64,000 bases of DNA from Oscillospiraceae bacterium (GCA_017513135.1 JAFWDH010000003.1:1-64000); one strand, 5' to 3'; positions 35,073-44,621 are shown, counted from the stretch's first letter. Notes: generated by a model not told the origin, from the sequence alone. Numbers and translations are program-made.

Positions 35073-36350
35073 ATGATAGACATCAGACTGATCAGAACCA
35101 ATCCCGACCTCGTAAGGGAAAACATCAAGAAAAAGTTTCAGGATGAGAAGCTGGTTCTCGTCGATGAAGTTCTGGACCTGGACAGGCAGTTCAGAAACGC
35201 CAGGTCCCGCTGTGACGAACTCAGAAGCCAGCGCAACCAGATAAGCAAGCAGATCGGCGCGCTTATGGGCCAGGGAAAGAAAGACGAAGCGGAAGAGGTC
35301 AAGAAGCAGGTAGCCGCTATCGCACATGAGCTTGAGGAACTAGAGGAGAGCGAAGGCACTCTCGAGGAAGAGATCCGCAAGCGCATGATGGTCATTCCTC
35401 AGATCATAGATGACAGTGTGCCGATAGGAAAAGACGACAGTGAAAATGTTGAGATAGAAAAGTTCGGCGATCCTTTCGTTCCGGATTACGAGATACCGTA
35501 TCATGTCGATATCATGGAAAGACTTGACGGAATCGATCTGGATTCAGCGAGAAGGACCAGCGGCAACGGTTTCTATTACCTCAAGGGAGATATCGCGAGA
35601 CTCCACTCCTCCATTCTCAGTTATGCACGCGACTTTATGATCGGTCGCGGTTTCACGTACTACATCCCGCCTTATATGATCAGAGGGAACGTCGTAAACG
35701 GCGTTATGAGCTTTTCCGAAATGGAGAATATGATGTACAAGATCGAAGGAGAAGATCTGTACCTCATCGGCACCAGTGAGCACTCCATGATCGGCAAATT
35801 TATTGACCAGATACTCGAAAAGAGCGAACTTCCCCAGACCCTCACCAGTTTCAGTCCCTGTTTCCGCAAGGAAGTCGGTGCGCACGGCATCGAGGAGCGC
35901 GGAGTCTACAGGATCCACCAGTTCGAGAAACAGGAAATGGTCGTGGTCTGCGAGCCTGAGGACAGTATGATGTGGTATGACAGACTTTGGCAGAACACGG
36001 TCGATTTCTTCCGCACCCTGGATATCCCTGTACGCACACTTGAGTGCTGCAGCGGCGACCTCGCCGACCTAAAGGTAAAGAGCTGTGATGTCGAAGCCTG
36101 GAGTCCGAGACAGAAGAAGTATTTTGAGGTCGGAAGCTGCTCCAACCTCGGCGATGCTCAGGCCAGGCGTCTGCAGATCAGAGTCAGGGGAGAGAACGGC
36201 ACGTACTTCCCACACACTCTAAATAACACCTGTGTGGCTCCTCCGAGAATGCTCATCGCATTCCTTGAAAACAATCTTCTTGAAGATGGAAGGATCAGGA
36301 TCCCCGAGGCGCTTCGTCTCTACATGGGAGGTCAGGAATTCATCGGCTGA
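35073..36350 (+). CDS. serS: Seryl-tRNA synthetase
   Basis: The 425-residue class II synthetase charges tRNA-Ser. The N-terminal coiled coil (about 25-105) holds the long variable arm of tRNA-Ser. The core has motif 2 (FRKEVGAHGIEERGVYRIHQF, near 268) and motif 3 (GENGTYFPHTLNNTC near 370). Length is normal. It starts six bases after the parB stop, so it is likely co-transcribed with parAB. No T-box is possible at this spacing. Confidence 0.98.
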   Translation: MIDIRLIRTNPDLVRENIKKKFQDEKLVLVDEVLDLDRQFRNARSRCDELRSQRNQISKQIGALMGQGKKDEAEEVKKQVAAIAHELEELEESEGTLEEEIRKRMMVIPQIIDDSVPIGKDDSENVEIEKFGDPFVPDYEIPYHVDIMERLDGIDLDSARRTSGNGFYYLKGDIARLHSSILSYARDFMIGRGFTYYIPPYMIRGNVVNGVMSFSEMENMMYKIEGEDLYLIGTSEHSMIGKFIDQILEKSELPQTLTSFSPCFRKEVGAHGIEERGVYRIHQFEKQEMVVVCEPEDSMMWYDRLWQNTVDFFRTLDIPVRTLECCSGDLADLKVKSCDVEAWSPRQKKYFEVGSCSNLGDAQARRLQIRVRGENGTYFPHTLNNTCVAPPRMLIAFLENNLLEDGRIRIPEALRLYMGGQEFIG

Positions 36351-36414
36351 TACTCTTATAACCAGCGGTATATTATAATCGTTATTATACGCAACGCAAT
36401 ATAGTGGAATAATT

Positions 36415-36444
36415 AAAGCCCGGAACGAATCGGTTCCGGGCTTT
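36415..36444 (+). terminator. Terminator after serS
   Basis: AAAGCCCGGAAC pairs with GTTCCGGGCTTT around a six-base loop. The U-tail is short. Confidence 0.8.
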
Positions 36445-36492
36445 GTGCTGTGTGATGTGCGGTCAAAGCGTCTGAACACCTTTATTTTTTCG

Positions 36493-36521
36493 TTGACAAT
36501 TCAAATCCCATACTATAAAAT
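36493..36521 (+). promoter_or_regulatory. Promoter of the tRNA-Met/tRNA-Glu unit
   Basis: TTGACA (36493-36498) and TAAAAT (36516-36521) are 17 bases apart. Confidence 0.8.
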
Positions 36522-36548
36522 AATCAATGCGTCAATTTTGACAGATAT

Positions 36549-36625
36549 GGCGGATTAGCTCAGTTGGCTAGAGCACTCGGTTCATACCCGGGGTGTCGTT
36601 GGTTCGAATCCTACATCCGCTACCA
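36549..36625 (+). tRNA. tRNA-Met (CAT anticodon), elongator type
   Basis: Anticodon arm CTCGG-TTCATAC-CCGGG with CAT; acceptor GGCGGAT/ATCCGCT with a G-U first pair as in Bacillus elongator tRNA-Met; GTTCGAATC T loop; CCA encoded. The first pair and the lack of three GC pairs before the anticodon loop argue against an initiator. A minor tRNA-Ile (lysidine) cannot be excluded but is less likely. Confidence 0.9.
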
Positions 36626-36700
36626 GGCCCGGTGGTCAAACGGTTAAGACACCGCCCTTTCACGGCGGTAATACGAGTTCGATTCTCGTCCGGGTCACCA
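36626..36700 (+). tRNA. tRNA-Glu (TTC anticodon)
   Basis: Anticodon arm CCGCC-CTTTCAC-GGCGG with TTC; acceptor GGCCCGG/CCGGGTC; T arm with GTTCGATTC; CCA encoded. It begins directly after tRNA-Met with no spacer, so the two are cut from one transcript. Confidence 0.96.
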
Positions 36701-36736
36701 AAAACCCGTTCTCTTAAGAGAACGGGTTTTCTTTTT
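36701..36736. terminator. Bidirectional terminator for tRNA unit and ansA
   Basis: AAAACCCGTTCTC pairs with GAGAACGGGTTTT with T-rich tails on both strands. Confidence 0.92.
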
Positions 36737-36759
36737 ATTCAGGTCAAAGCTGCTGCAAA

Positions 36760-37773
36760 TCAATCCAGCTCAGTCAGTTCTCCTCTCAGGTCTTTCTCGA
36801 TGAGTTCCTTTACAGCGGCTGTCTCGCTGCATGTACTGAACAGATAATATAGTTTCGCTACAGCTGCTTCCGTGGTCATGTCTCTTCCGCTGGCTGCGCC
36901 GATCTGCCTGAGCATGCTTCCTGCTTCGTATGCGCTCATATTGACCGTTCCCTGAGGACATTGGGAACAGACTACTGTCACCGTATCCTCTGCACCTTTT
37001 TCTGCCGTTATTGAAGCAAGTACGTTATTGTCATCAGGTATGTTGCCTGACCCGAATGTTTCCAGGACGACACCCTTAAGCGTCCCTGTAAACATGGATC
37101 TGAAGAGTTCGAATCTTATTCCCGGAAAAACCTTGAGTACACCGATCGGGATCTCTCTGAGCCGGACACACCGGAACGGCACACCTTCCGCTTTTCTCAT
37201 CGCAGTCTCGTTATACTGTATCGAGATCCCTGCTGTAGCCAGCGGCGGGTAATTCGGAGATCTGAACGCCTGCATACCGTCTGCAGAATACTTTGTCGTC
37301 CTGTTTCCTCTCAGAAGCAGTCCTCCGAAATATATACACACCTCGTGAACTTTTCCTGACCCGGCGATCATTAGTGAGGTAATGAGATTGTCCCTTCCGT
37401 CACTTCTCGTCTCAAACAGCGGGATCTGAGATCCTGTCAGTATAACAGGCTTATCCAACCCGCACAGCATAAAGGACATGGCGGATGCGGTATACGCCAT
37501 CGTATCTGTCCCGTGAAGGACGACAAAACCGTCATATTCCTCATAGCTGTCAGCTATCAATTTTCCTATTTTGTTCCACTCAATGACCGACATCCGGCTT
37601 GAATCCAACAGAGGCTCTGTCTCTACCAGATCCCACAGCGGGATATCATCAGCTTTCAGATCCTTGAGGTTATATATGGCGGAACGGAAGACCTCACCGT
37701 TCGGCTCGTATCCTCTTTCTGTCCTGGTCATACCGATAGTGCCGCCCGTATGAATAATGAGTACTTTGCTCAT
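36760..37773 (-). CDS. ansA: L-asparaginase, type I (cytoplasmic)
   Basis: The 337-residue enzyme hydrolyses asparagine to aspartate and ammonia. The first catalytic motif IIHTGGTIGMT (6-16) and the second HGTDTMAYTASAMSF (about 88-102) with Thr and Asp are clear, and no signal peptide is present, so it is the cytoplasmic AnsA type. It lies 13 bases after the MATE gene upstream. Confidence 0.95.
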   Translation of the reverse strand: MSKVLIIHTGGTIGMTRTERGYEPNGEVFRSAIYNLKDLKADDIPLWDLVETEPLLDSSRMSVIEWNKIGKLIADSYEEYDGFVVLHGTDTMAYTASAMSFMLCGLDKPVILTGSQIPLFETRSDGRDNLITSLMIAGSGKVHEVCIYFGGLLLRGNRTTKYSADGMQAFRSPNYPPLATAGISIQYNETAMRKAEGVPFRCVRLREIPIGVLKVFPGIRFELFRSMFTGTLKGVVLETFGSGNIPDDNNVLASITAEKGAEDTVTVVCSQCPQGTVNMSAYEAGSMLRQIGAASGRDMTTEAAVAKLYYLFSTCSETAAVKELIEKDLRGELTELD

Positions 37774-37786
37774 AACCGCTCCCCTT

Positions 37787-39178
37787 TCAGGCTGCCTCCG
37801 GAATAGGATGCGCCCATTTTCCTCTTCGATAATAGACGGTATAACACAGGAACGTCGTCATATTGTGCGCTATCATGCATGCCCATGCTGCTTCAAGCCC
37901 GAGTCCCAGCAGTCTCGTACAGATGAATGTTCCGAGGATCCTGACTGTCCAGATCGCTATGATATTGACCGCAAATGAGAACTTGGTATCACCTGCTCCT
38001 TGAAGCATTCCTTCCAGTACATTCGATACACCGAAGAATGGTTCAGAACATGCCACCATCCTGAGCACTGTAGAGCACAATGCGATGACTTCGGCATCCT
38101 TACTGAATATACCCACCATCTTTGGTGCGAAAATGAACAGCAGACTTCCGGTAAACACCATCATAACGACTTCGCAGAGTATCGTCATCCTTGAGATGCT
38201 GTGGAGCTTTTCTTTATCTCCTGCTCCGATGGCATTTCCTGTGAGCGTAGCGGCAGCCGCCATCATTCCGAATCCGGGGATATAGAAAGCGGATTCAACC
38301 GTGTTGGCAATGGTGTGTGCTGCCGTTGAGATTCCTCCGAGGGAATTGATCATGGATGCAAATACCACATATCCCAGTGACGAGCCGAAACGCTGGAACA
38401 TATTCGGGATGGCCGTTTTAAGGCAGGGTCCCATTATCTCCCACTCTATTCGTACAGGCAGCCCTTTTGGAGATATCTCTTCATGGCGGAAGATGCTGAT
38501 CACTATCGCTATTCCTCCGTAAAGATACGATACCGCGCTTGCTGTTGCCGCCCCGATTACTCCCATTCCCGCTCCGAACACGGTGAACTCTTTTCCGAGA
38601 AAACTCACGACCCTGGTCGGTTTGATAAGAATCATGTTCAAAGCCAGATTTATCGCGTTCATGGACAGTCCGACTCTCATCGGCGTCTTAGTGTCTCCTG
38701 AAGCCCTTAAAACCGTTCCCAGTATCATATTCGCCGTCCTGGGAAGCATTGGGAGATACAGGACAAAGAAGTATCTTGCAGCCAGATCCCTTATTTCCTC
38801 GTCAACGTTCATCCATACAGGAACTGCCTTGCTGACACTGAGCACCAGAACTGTAAAGACGGTCCCCATTACCGCAGCAGTTATCATAGCCTGCATCACT
38901 GCCTTCTTCACCCTGTCAGAATCCCCTCTTCCCATTGCCTGGGAGATATAAGCGAGGAAACCGACACCTAAAGCATAGACCGTGCTGTATACCAGCCAGT
39001 TTACCGTTGATGTGGATCCTACCGCTGCCGTAGCCTTCGTTCCGAGACTGCCCACCATGGCTGTATCTATATACTGCACTGCAGTGCTCAGGATCTCTTC
39101 CAGCATAGTCGGCCACGCCAGCGTGAATATAACCGGAAGATATGAGAAATCAAAATATCTTTTCTTCGAGGCTGCCAT
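37787..39178 (-). CDS. MATE family efflux transporter
   Basis: The 463-residue protein has about 12 membrane helices in two related halves, with the DTAMVGSLGTKATAAVGS region in the second helix and GAGDTKFSFAVNI near helix 8, typical of the MATE/NorM family. It exports cations or drugs by Na+ or H+ exchange. The ATG at 39176-39178 has GGAGG five bases upstream; the frame extends further upstream but as a shadow of another gene. Ligand unknown. Confidence 0.92.
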   Translation of the reverse strand: MAASKKRYFDFSYLPVIFTLAWPTMLEEILSTAVQYIDTAMVGSLGTKATAAVGSTSTVNWLVYSTVYALGVGFLAYISQAMGRGDSDRVKKAVMQAMITAAVMGTVFTVLVLSVSKAVPVWMNVDEEIRDLAARYFFVLYLPMLPRTANMILGTVLRASGDTKTPMRVGLSMNAINLALNMILIKPTRVVSFLGKEFTVFGAGMGVIGAATASAVSYLYGGIAIVISIFRHEEISPKGLPVRIEWEIMGPCLKTAIPNMFQRFGSSLGYVVFASMINSLGGISTAAHTIANTVESAFYIPGFGMMAAAATLTGNAIGAGDKEKLHSISRMTILCEVVMMVFTGSLLFIFAPKMVGIFSKDAEVIALCSTVLRMVACSEPFFGVSNVLEGMLQGAGDTKFSFAVNIIAIWTVRILGTFICTRLLGLGLEAAWACMIAHNMTTFLCYTVYYRRGKWAHPIPEAA

Positions 39179-39206
39179 AAAAACCTCCGAGACTATACCG
39201 GATGTA

Positions 39207-40160
39207 TTATTTGAACAGTACTTTAAGCGAATTGTAGAAATAGTACGGTGCAAGCATATCAGTGTGCCTGAACTCCGACAGCGCAAAATAGAAATTATTG
39301 GTCTCCGGGTCTTTTCCGTAGGAGAACACGTCGGCTTTCGGAACATACCGCATCTGCTCCGTCATAGCTGAGACATCATTCGGATGTCCGTTGCTGGCAA
39401 ATATGAAAAACGGCAGATCAGGGTGGTTTATGATAGGTTCCGTGATATAATTGGTCACCTGTTCGGGAGTTTTTTCCGCATTCAGCGCGAGTCCCGCTGT
39501 TGTCATGCAGCTCATCGGCGCATAGTAGCGGAAATACTCAAAGTCATTATGAAGTATATACCAGGTGCAAACCGCTCCTCTGGAGTAACCGCTGAATCCC
39601 CGGTGATCTCTTGAGGCTTTTTTAGCCGCATCCGAAGCATCGGCAAGCCAGGTATTGTATCTGAGTTCCACCGCGGGGATCACGTCTTCAACGATCTCCC
39701 TGTAGAAGTTGGGAACTATACTTCCTCCCCCGTAGTTTCCGTCACCAGCCGGGACATCTCCCGTCGTTTTTCTGGTCTCTATATCCTTAGTGACATCAAA
39801 ATAATATGTAGTAAAAACCATGATGCACGGTTCTATCTCACCCGAGTCAAAGAGACAGTCTATAGTCTTTTTCCCCTCCTCTGTAGTGAAGATATCAGGA
39901 TCGCAGGTATTGCCGTGCTGGTAGTACATGACATTGTACTTTCTATCCTTATCCTGCGGATCATAGCACCAGGGGAGATAAACATTGCAGTACTTGGGAT
40001 GTTTTTTTCCATCCTCGTACACCTCGGTGAAATAATCAACACGCTCAAAGCGTCCGACTTTTTCTGGTTCTCCGGCTATTGCAGGGTTGTATTCAAACTG
40101 CGTTTCAAAATCGATGACTTCTCCTGCAGGATGCACGATTACCCTTTTTTCTTCAGCCAT
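39207..40160 (-). CDS. Putative esterase (alpha/beta hydrolase, CE1-like)
   Basis: The 317-residue protein resembles feruloyl- and acetyl-esterase-type alpha/beta hydrolases: VYLPWCYDP, YNVMYYQHGN near 85-95, the nucleophile elbow GFSGYSRGA, and a late FRHTD His. No signal peptide is seen, so a cytoplasmic role is likely. The ATG at 40158-40160 has AAGGAG upstream; longer reading is not supported. The substrate is unknown. It is read away from the 2-hydroxyacid dehydrogenase gene. Confidence 0.8.
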   Translation of the reverse strand: MAEEKRVIVHPAGEVIDFETQFEYNPAIAGEPEKVGRFERVDYFTEVYEDGKKHPKYCNVYLPWCYDPQDKDRKYNVMYYQHGNTCDPDIFTTEEGKKTIDCLFDSGEIEPCIMVFTTYYFDVTKDIETRKTTGDVPAGDGNYGGGSIVPNFYREIVEDVIPAVELRYNTWLADASDAAKKASRDHRGFSGYSRGAVCTWYILHNDFEYFRYYAPMSCMTTAGLALNAEKTPEQVTNYITEPIINHPDLPFFIFASNGHPNDVSAMTEQMRYVPKADVFSYGKDPETNNFYFALSEFRHTDMLAPYYFYNSLKVLFK

Positions 40161-40305
40161 ATCTCTTCTCCTTATATCGATCTCAAGAAAAATGATATCA
40201 AATTGACATGGTACCCTCAATAAAAGCTTATCGTTATTTTTAGGCATCTCTGCTCATATACAATGCAGAGTTTCTATGAGATACTTAAAAAAAAGGAGAA
40301 AAAAC

Positions 40306-41277
40306 ATGAAGAAGATACTTGTCACTATGACCGTCGATGACGATTTCCGTGAGAAGATGCTTGCCGTCGCGGATCCGAATGAATACGAACTCATCTTTAA
40401 GGGAAATGCCGCAAAAGGTGAAGCAGACATCGATGCCGATGATGTAAAGGATGTTAGCGCTGTTCTGGGACATCTTCCGCCTCGTCTTATGCCGTACGCT
40501 GAGAAACTCGAGTGGCTGCAGACGCAGTCCGCCGGAGTCGATCGCTATCTGTCTCCCCCTGTACTTCCGGAAAACGTCATCCTTACCAATGCTGTCGGAG
40601 GCTACGGTGTCGCCGTTTCCGAGCACATGACTGCCCTGACTCTTTCCGTTATGAAGAATCTCCCGATGTATTCCCGAAGCCAGTTCTCCAGGACCTGGCT
40701 CAGAGGCTCAAGGAATGCGCGCCAGATTGAAGGCTCCACTGTTCTGGTCCTTGGAATGGGAAATATCGGCACCAACTATGCAAGGCAGATGAAAGGCCTC
40801 GGCTGCTTCGTCATCGGCGTACGCAGGAATCCCGACAAACCGATGCCGGAATACTTCGATGAACAGTATTCTCTGGATCAGCTGGACATTGTTCTTCCCC
40901 GCGCTGATATACTTGCGATGATCGTTCCCGGCGGAGATCCCACCAGAGGGATGATCGACGCGCGCAGGATAGCTCTGATGAAAGACGGGGCCGTGCTTGT
41001 AAATGCCGGAAGGGGAGTATCCGTAGACACCGCGGCGCTGGTCAAAGCCCTAAAAAACGGTAAGCTCTCCGGCGCAGGACTTGATGTCACCGATCCGGAA
41101 CCCCTAAACGGAGAAAATGAGCTTTGGGGATTAGACAATGTAATCATAACCCCCCATGTCGCCGGTATGCTGGAAGGAAACCGAGACAGGGTGTCTGAGA
41201 TCCTTCTTGAGAATCTTGAGCATTTCTGCAAAGGCGAACCGCTCAAAAATGTCGTTGATAAAAAACTTGGATACTGA
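40306..41277 (+). CDS. D-2-hydroxyacid dehydrogenase family protein
   Basis: The 323-residue enzyme has the NAD-binding motif GMGNIGTNYARQM (about 156-168), the Arg/His catalytic set in NAGRGVSVDT and TPHVAGMLE, and a GLDVTDPEPL stretch, as in glycerate, lactate and phosphoglycerate dehydrogenases. Substrate cannot be named. The start at 40306 has AAGGAG seven bases upstream; a further in-frame ATG at 40276 lacks one. It has its own terminator. Confidence 0.9.
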   Translation: MKKILVTMTVDDDFREKMLAVADPNEYELIFKGNAAKGEADIDADDVKDVSAVLGHLPPRLMPYAEKLEWLQTQSAGVDRYLSPPVLPENVILTNAVGGYGVAVSEHMTALTLSVMKNLPMYSRSQFSRTWLRGSRNARQIEGSTVLVLGMGNIGTNYARQMKGLGCFVIGVRRNPDKPMPEYFDEQYSLDQLDIVLPRADILAMIVPGGDPTRGMIDARRIALMKDGAVLVNAGRGVSVDTAALVKALKNGKLSGAGLDVTDPEPLNGENELWGLDNVIITPHVAGMLEGNRDRVSEILLENLEHFCKGEPLKNVVDKKLGY

Positions 41278-41289
41278 CACATATTATTA

Positions 41290-41333
41290 AAAAAGATCCT
41301 TCCCTCACCTAACGGCTCGGGAAGGATCTTTTC
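41290..41333. terminator. Bidirectional terminator, 2-hydroxyacid dehydrogenase and feo operon
   Basis: AAAAGATCCTTCCC pairs with GGGAAGGATCTTTT, with T tails on both strands. Confidence 0.92.
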
Positions 41334-41347
41334 TATAGAGGGGAAGA

Positions 41348-41545
41348 TCACGCCTTTTTCTCTGTCCTTTGCAGTCCTGCCGAATGGCATTTGTCATGCA
41401 TGGGGCAGGAACTGCAGCCACAGCCACAGGAGGACACCCCGTTTTTTCGGTCTCTCGCCATCGAAACGATTATCGCGGCGACAACAGCTGCAAGTAACAG
41501 CAGCACAATAATGGTGGACAATTGAGATAACAGCCAATCGACCAT
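41348..41545 (-). CDS. FeoB-associated Cys-rich membrane protein
   Basis: The 65-residue product has one membrane helix (about 8-30) and a Cys-rich tail with CGCGCSSCPMHDKC, the pattern of small proteins encoded after feoB in Bacillota. They are thought to help FeoB, but the role is not settled. It lies 24 bases after feoB, with AAAGGGGG before its ATG, and ends just before the operon's terminator. Confidence 0.9.
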   Translation of the reverse strand: MVDWLLSQLSTIIVLLLLAAVVAAIIVSMARDRKNGVSSCGCGCSSCPMHDKCHSAGLQRTEKKA

Positions 41546-41569
41546 AATCTAACCCCCTTTGCCAGACAA

Positions 41570-44005
41570 TCAGGCATCTGCTCTTTCAGTAGCTTCTTTA
41601 TACTTCTTGAAGAACAGCATATAGACCATATACGCAAGAATAGCTACAGCCGCAACAAGGCCGACTATATTGACGTTTCCGGTGAAGATATTGCCGAACT
41701 GAGTGATCATCAGTGCGATGGCATAAGCGAATCCGCACTGATACAGGACAGCGAACCAGGTCCACTTTGCGTTGTTCATCTCTCTTTTGATGGCTCCGAT
41801 AGCCGCAAAGCAGGGAGCGCAAAGCAGGTTGAACACAAGGAACGAGAACGCGGTAATCTTGGTAAAGCTGGCAGCAAGCGCAGCATATACACTCATATCT
41901 CCGCCGCCATAAAGTATTCCCATCGTACCTACGATGTTTTCTTTGGCGACCAGTCCGGTGAAGGACGCAACGGTAGCCTGCCAGTTGCCCCAGCCAAGAG
42001 GCGCAAATATCCACGCGATAGCGTTGCCTATAGTTGCAAGGATCGAGGAATCGATCTCATCCTCTTCCAGCATTCTGAAAGTGCCGTCTGCAAATCCGAA
42101 ATAAGTGGTGAACCATACAAATATCGTAGAAAGAAGAATGACCGTACCTGCCTTCTTGATGAATGACCAGCCTCTCTCCCACATGGAACGAAGTACGTCT
42201 GAGACTCTGGGCATATGATATGCAGGCAGCTCCATTACGAAAGGCGCGGGCTCCCCGGAGAACATCTTAGTCTTCTTGAGGATGATTCCGGAGATAATGA
42301 TGGCAGCCATACCGATAAAGTATGCGCTTACCGAGACCCATGCGGATCCCCCGAAAAGCGCTCCTGCGATCATTGCTATAAACGGGACCTTGGCTCCACA
42401 GGGTATAAATGTCGTTGTCGTTATGGTCATCCTGCGGTCTCTTTCGTTCTCGATCGTTCTGGAAGCCATGATTCCGGGAACTCCGCATCCTGTACCCACA
42501 AGCATCGGGATGAAAGATTTTCCGGAAAGACCGAACTTGCGGAATATCCTGTCCAGAACGAACGCGATCCTGGCCATATAGCCGCAGGATTCGAGGAATG
42601 CAAGCAGCAGGAACAGCACAAGCATCTGAGGCACGAATCCAAGCACCGCGCCGACGCCGGCAACGATTCCGTCCAGGATAAGACCCTTGAGCCAGTCAGC
42701 TACTCCGGCTGAATCAAGTGCGTTCTCAACCAGTCCGGGTATACCGGGGACCCACACACCGTAATCAGCAGGATCCGGTTCTTCCGCATTGTACTTTTCA
42801 AACACCTTGACAGCTTCCTGCAGCTCGTCATACGTATATGTTACTTCCTCTGTCGCGAGAGTTTCTTCGTCTTCGATAACATAATCGGCGGTCGATCCCG
42901 GCGCAACTTCAGAAACTGCATTCTTAACCGTCTGAAGAGTATATTCTTCATCAAGACCGACGAATGCATCTATTACATTTGCGGCATCACCGTATTCTTC
43001 CGCAACTTCCTCATAGGCAGCAGATCCTATCCCGAACAGGTGCCATCCATCTCCGAACAGTCCGTCATTTGCCCAGTCCGTCAGTCTTGTTCCGATAGCA
43101 TTCGGTGCCATGGACAGATAATAGACCAGGAACATGACCAGTGCGAAAATGGGAAGACCGAGCCAGCGGTTCGTGACCACTCTGTCGATCTTGTCTGATA
43201 CCGTCATCTTGGTGTTGCTGTGCTTTTTCAGACAGGCTTTTATGACAGACCCGATATAGACATAGCGTTCGTTGGTGATAATGCTCTCAGCGTCATCATC
43301 AAGTTCTTTTTCCGCATTTTTGATATCGTTCTCGATATGTGCCATCTTGTCTTCGGGAATGTGAAGCTCCTCAAGCACCTTCGAGTCTCTCTCAAATATC
43401 TTTACGGCATACCATCTCTGTCTTTCCTCAGGCATATCATGAAGAACCGCTTCTTCAATGTGTGCCAGCGCATGCTCGACTACTCCGGAGAATGTATGCT
43501 GAGGAACTGTCTTTCCACCTTTGGCAGCTTTTATGGCAGCCTCTGCTGCTTCCTGTACACCTTCTCCTTTAAGCGCAGAGATCTCGACAAACTCGCATCC
43601 GATCTGACGGGAGAGTTCTTTGACATCGATCTTGTCCTTGTTCTTCCTGACGACATCAATCATATTGATGGCCGCCACAACAGGAATACCGAGCTCGGTA
43701 AGCTGAGTGGTCAGATAGAGGTTTCTCTCCAGATTGGTCCCGTCGACGATGTTGAGGATCGCATCCGGTCTTTCTTCTATCAGGTAGTCTCTGGCCACGA
43801 CTTCTTCAAGCGTGTAAGGAGACAGCGAATAGATGCCGGGAAGGTCCGTGATCACCACATCATCGTGCTTCTTGAGTTTTCCTTCCTTTTTTTCGACCGT
43901 GACTCCCGGCCAGTTTCCTACGAACTGGTTGGAACCGGTCAGTGCATTGAACAGCGTTGTCTTTCCGCTGTTCGGGTTGCCTGCCAGGGCAATTCTGATA
44001 CTCAT
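41570..44005 (-). CDS. feoB: Ferrous iron transporter FeoB
   Basis: The 811-residue protein has an N-terminal G domain: G1 GNPNSGKTT (9-17), G3 DLPG (54-57), G4 NMID (114-117) and G5 SALKG. A GDI-like helical segment and a membrane part of about eight helices with the Gate motifs follow. It moves Fe2+ into the cell. Between the first membrane helix and GLILDGIVAG is an acidic stretch of about 95 residues (about 325-420), longer than in ordinary FeoB. It is preceded by two feoA genes and followed by the Cys-rich partner. Confidence 0.97.
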   Translation of the reverse strand: MSIRIALAGNPNSGKTTLFNALTGSNQFVGNWPGVTVEKKEGKLKKHDDVVITDLPGIYSLSPYTLEEVVARDYLIEERPDAILNIVDGTNLERNLYLTTQLTELGIPVVAAINMIDVVRKNKDKIDVKELSRQIGCEFVEISALKGEGVQEAAEAAIKAAKGGKTVPQHTFSGVVEHALAHIEEAVLHDMPEERQRWYAVKIFERDSKVLEELHIPEDKMAHIENDIKNAEKELDDDAESIITNERYVYIGSVIKACLKKHSNTKMTVSDKIDRVVTNRWLGLPIFALVMFLVYYLSMAPNAIGTRLTDWANDGLFGDGWHLFGIGSAAYEEVAEEYGDAANVIDAFVGLDEEYTLQTVKNAVSEVAPGSTADYVIEDEETLATEEVTYTYDELQEAVKVFEKYNAEEPDPADYGVWVPGIPGLVENALDSAGVADWLKGLILDGIVAGVGAVLGFVPQMLVLFLLLAFLESCGYMARIAFVLDRIFRKFGLSGKSFIPMLVGTGCGVPGIMASRTIENERDRRMTITTTTFIPCGAKVPFIAMIAGALFGGSAWVSVSAYFIGMAAIIISGIILKKTKMFSGEPAPFVMELPAYHMPRVSDVLRSMWERGWSFIKKAGTVILLSTIFVWFTTYFGFADGTFRMLEEDEIDSSILATIGNAIAWIFAPLGWGNWQATVASFTGLVAKENIVGTMGILYGGGDMSVYAALAASFTKITAFSFLVFNLLCAPCFAAIGAIKREMNNAKWTWFAVLYQCGFAYAIALMITQFGNIFTGNVNIVGLVAAVAILAYMVYMLFFKKYKEATERADA

Positions 44006-44081
44006 TTGATCTCCTCTCTTTCATCACTCCAGTTAGATGTTTCTAACTCAGTGATGTAAATAACAGCGTTTCAAGTTGTTT

Positions 44082-44303
44082 TTACTCGACTTCAACCATT
44101 TCCGCATCCGCCTTGCGAATACTGAGCTCATAACCGCGGACAGTCACTTCTATGGGATCTCCGAGCGGCGCTACCTTACGCACATAGATCTCTGTCCCGC
44201 GTGTAATGCCCATATCCATGATCCTGCGCTTTACAGCGCCTTCTCCATGGAGCTTTACGGTCTTGACAGTATCTCCGATCCTGACGTCTCTGAGTGTCTT
44301 CAT
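44082..44303 (-). CDS. feoA: FeoA-domain protein (second copy)
   Basis: The 73-residue SH3-like protein shows MKTLRDVRIGDTVKTVKLHG, RRIMDMGITRGTEIYVRKVAPLGDPIEVTVRGYELSIRK, a complete FeoA pattern. FeoA is thought to regulate FeoB GTPase activity. It is encoded between the other feoA gene and feoB, 76 bases before feoB. Confidence 0.92.
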   Translation of the reverse strand: MKTLRDVRIGDTVKTVKLHGEGAVKRRIMDMGITRGTEIYVRKVAPLGDPIEVTVRGYELSIRKADAEMVEVE

Positions 44304-44330
44304 TTGGTTTCTTACTCCTTTTCAGTTGTT

Positions 44331-44543
44331 TCAGATCATTATTTTCTGTGCCATCTCACGACTGATAGCGATCCGGGTGTCTTTGACATCAACGATGAGG
44401 TTGCCCCCCATCTCTGCAACTACACGCACGATCCCTCCGGTGACGAAACCCATATCTTCAAGATGCTTTTTCATCTCGGGATTTCCACCGACCCTTTGGA
44501 TTACGTTATCTTCGCCTGTCGTCGCAAAACCAAGCGGCATCAT
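44331..44543 (-). CDS. feoA: FeoA-domain protein (first copy)
   Basis: The 70-residue protein shows MKKHLEDMGFVTGGIVRVVAEMGGNLIVDVKDTRIAISREMAQKI, a diverged FeoA pattern lacking the usual PLGDP loop. It is first in the feo operon, behind a strong promoter; the ATG follows GGAGGAGG. Two FeoA genes in one operon are common in Clostridia. Confidence 0.88.
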   Translation of the reverse strand: MMPLGFATTGEDNVIQRVGGNPEMKKHLEDMGFVTGGIVRVVAEMGGNLIVDVKDTRIAISREMAQKIMI

Positions 44544-44592
44544 GCAAAACCTCCTCCTGTCAACACTTGTTACCCATTGCTAACCGTGCCCT

Positions 44593-44621
44593 ATTATAGT
44601 TAGCAATTACTAGCTTGTCAA
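44593..44621 (-). promoter_or_regulatory. feo operon promoter with operator-like repeat
   Basis: On the minus strand TTGACA (44616-44621) and TATAAT (44593-44598) are 17 bases apart. The spacer contains GTTAGCAATTACTAGC, an imperfect inverted repeat that could bind a DtxR-family regulator. Confidence 0.8.

Noticed and set aside
36549-36625. Initiator tRNA-Met
   Set aside because: The acceptor starts with a G-U pair as in Bacillus elongator tRNA-Met, and the anticodon stem lacks the three GC pairs of initiators.
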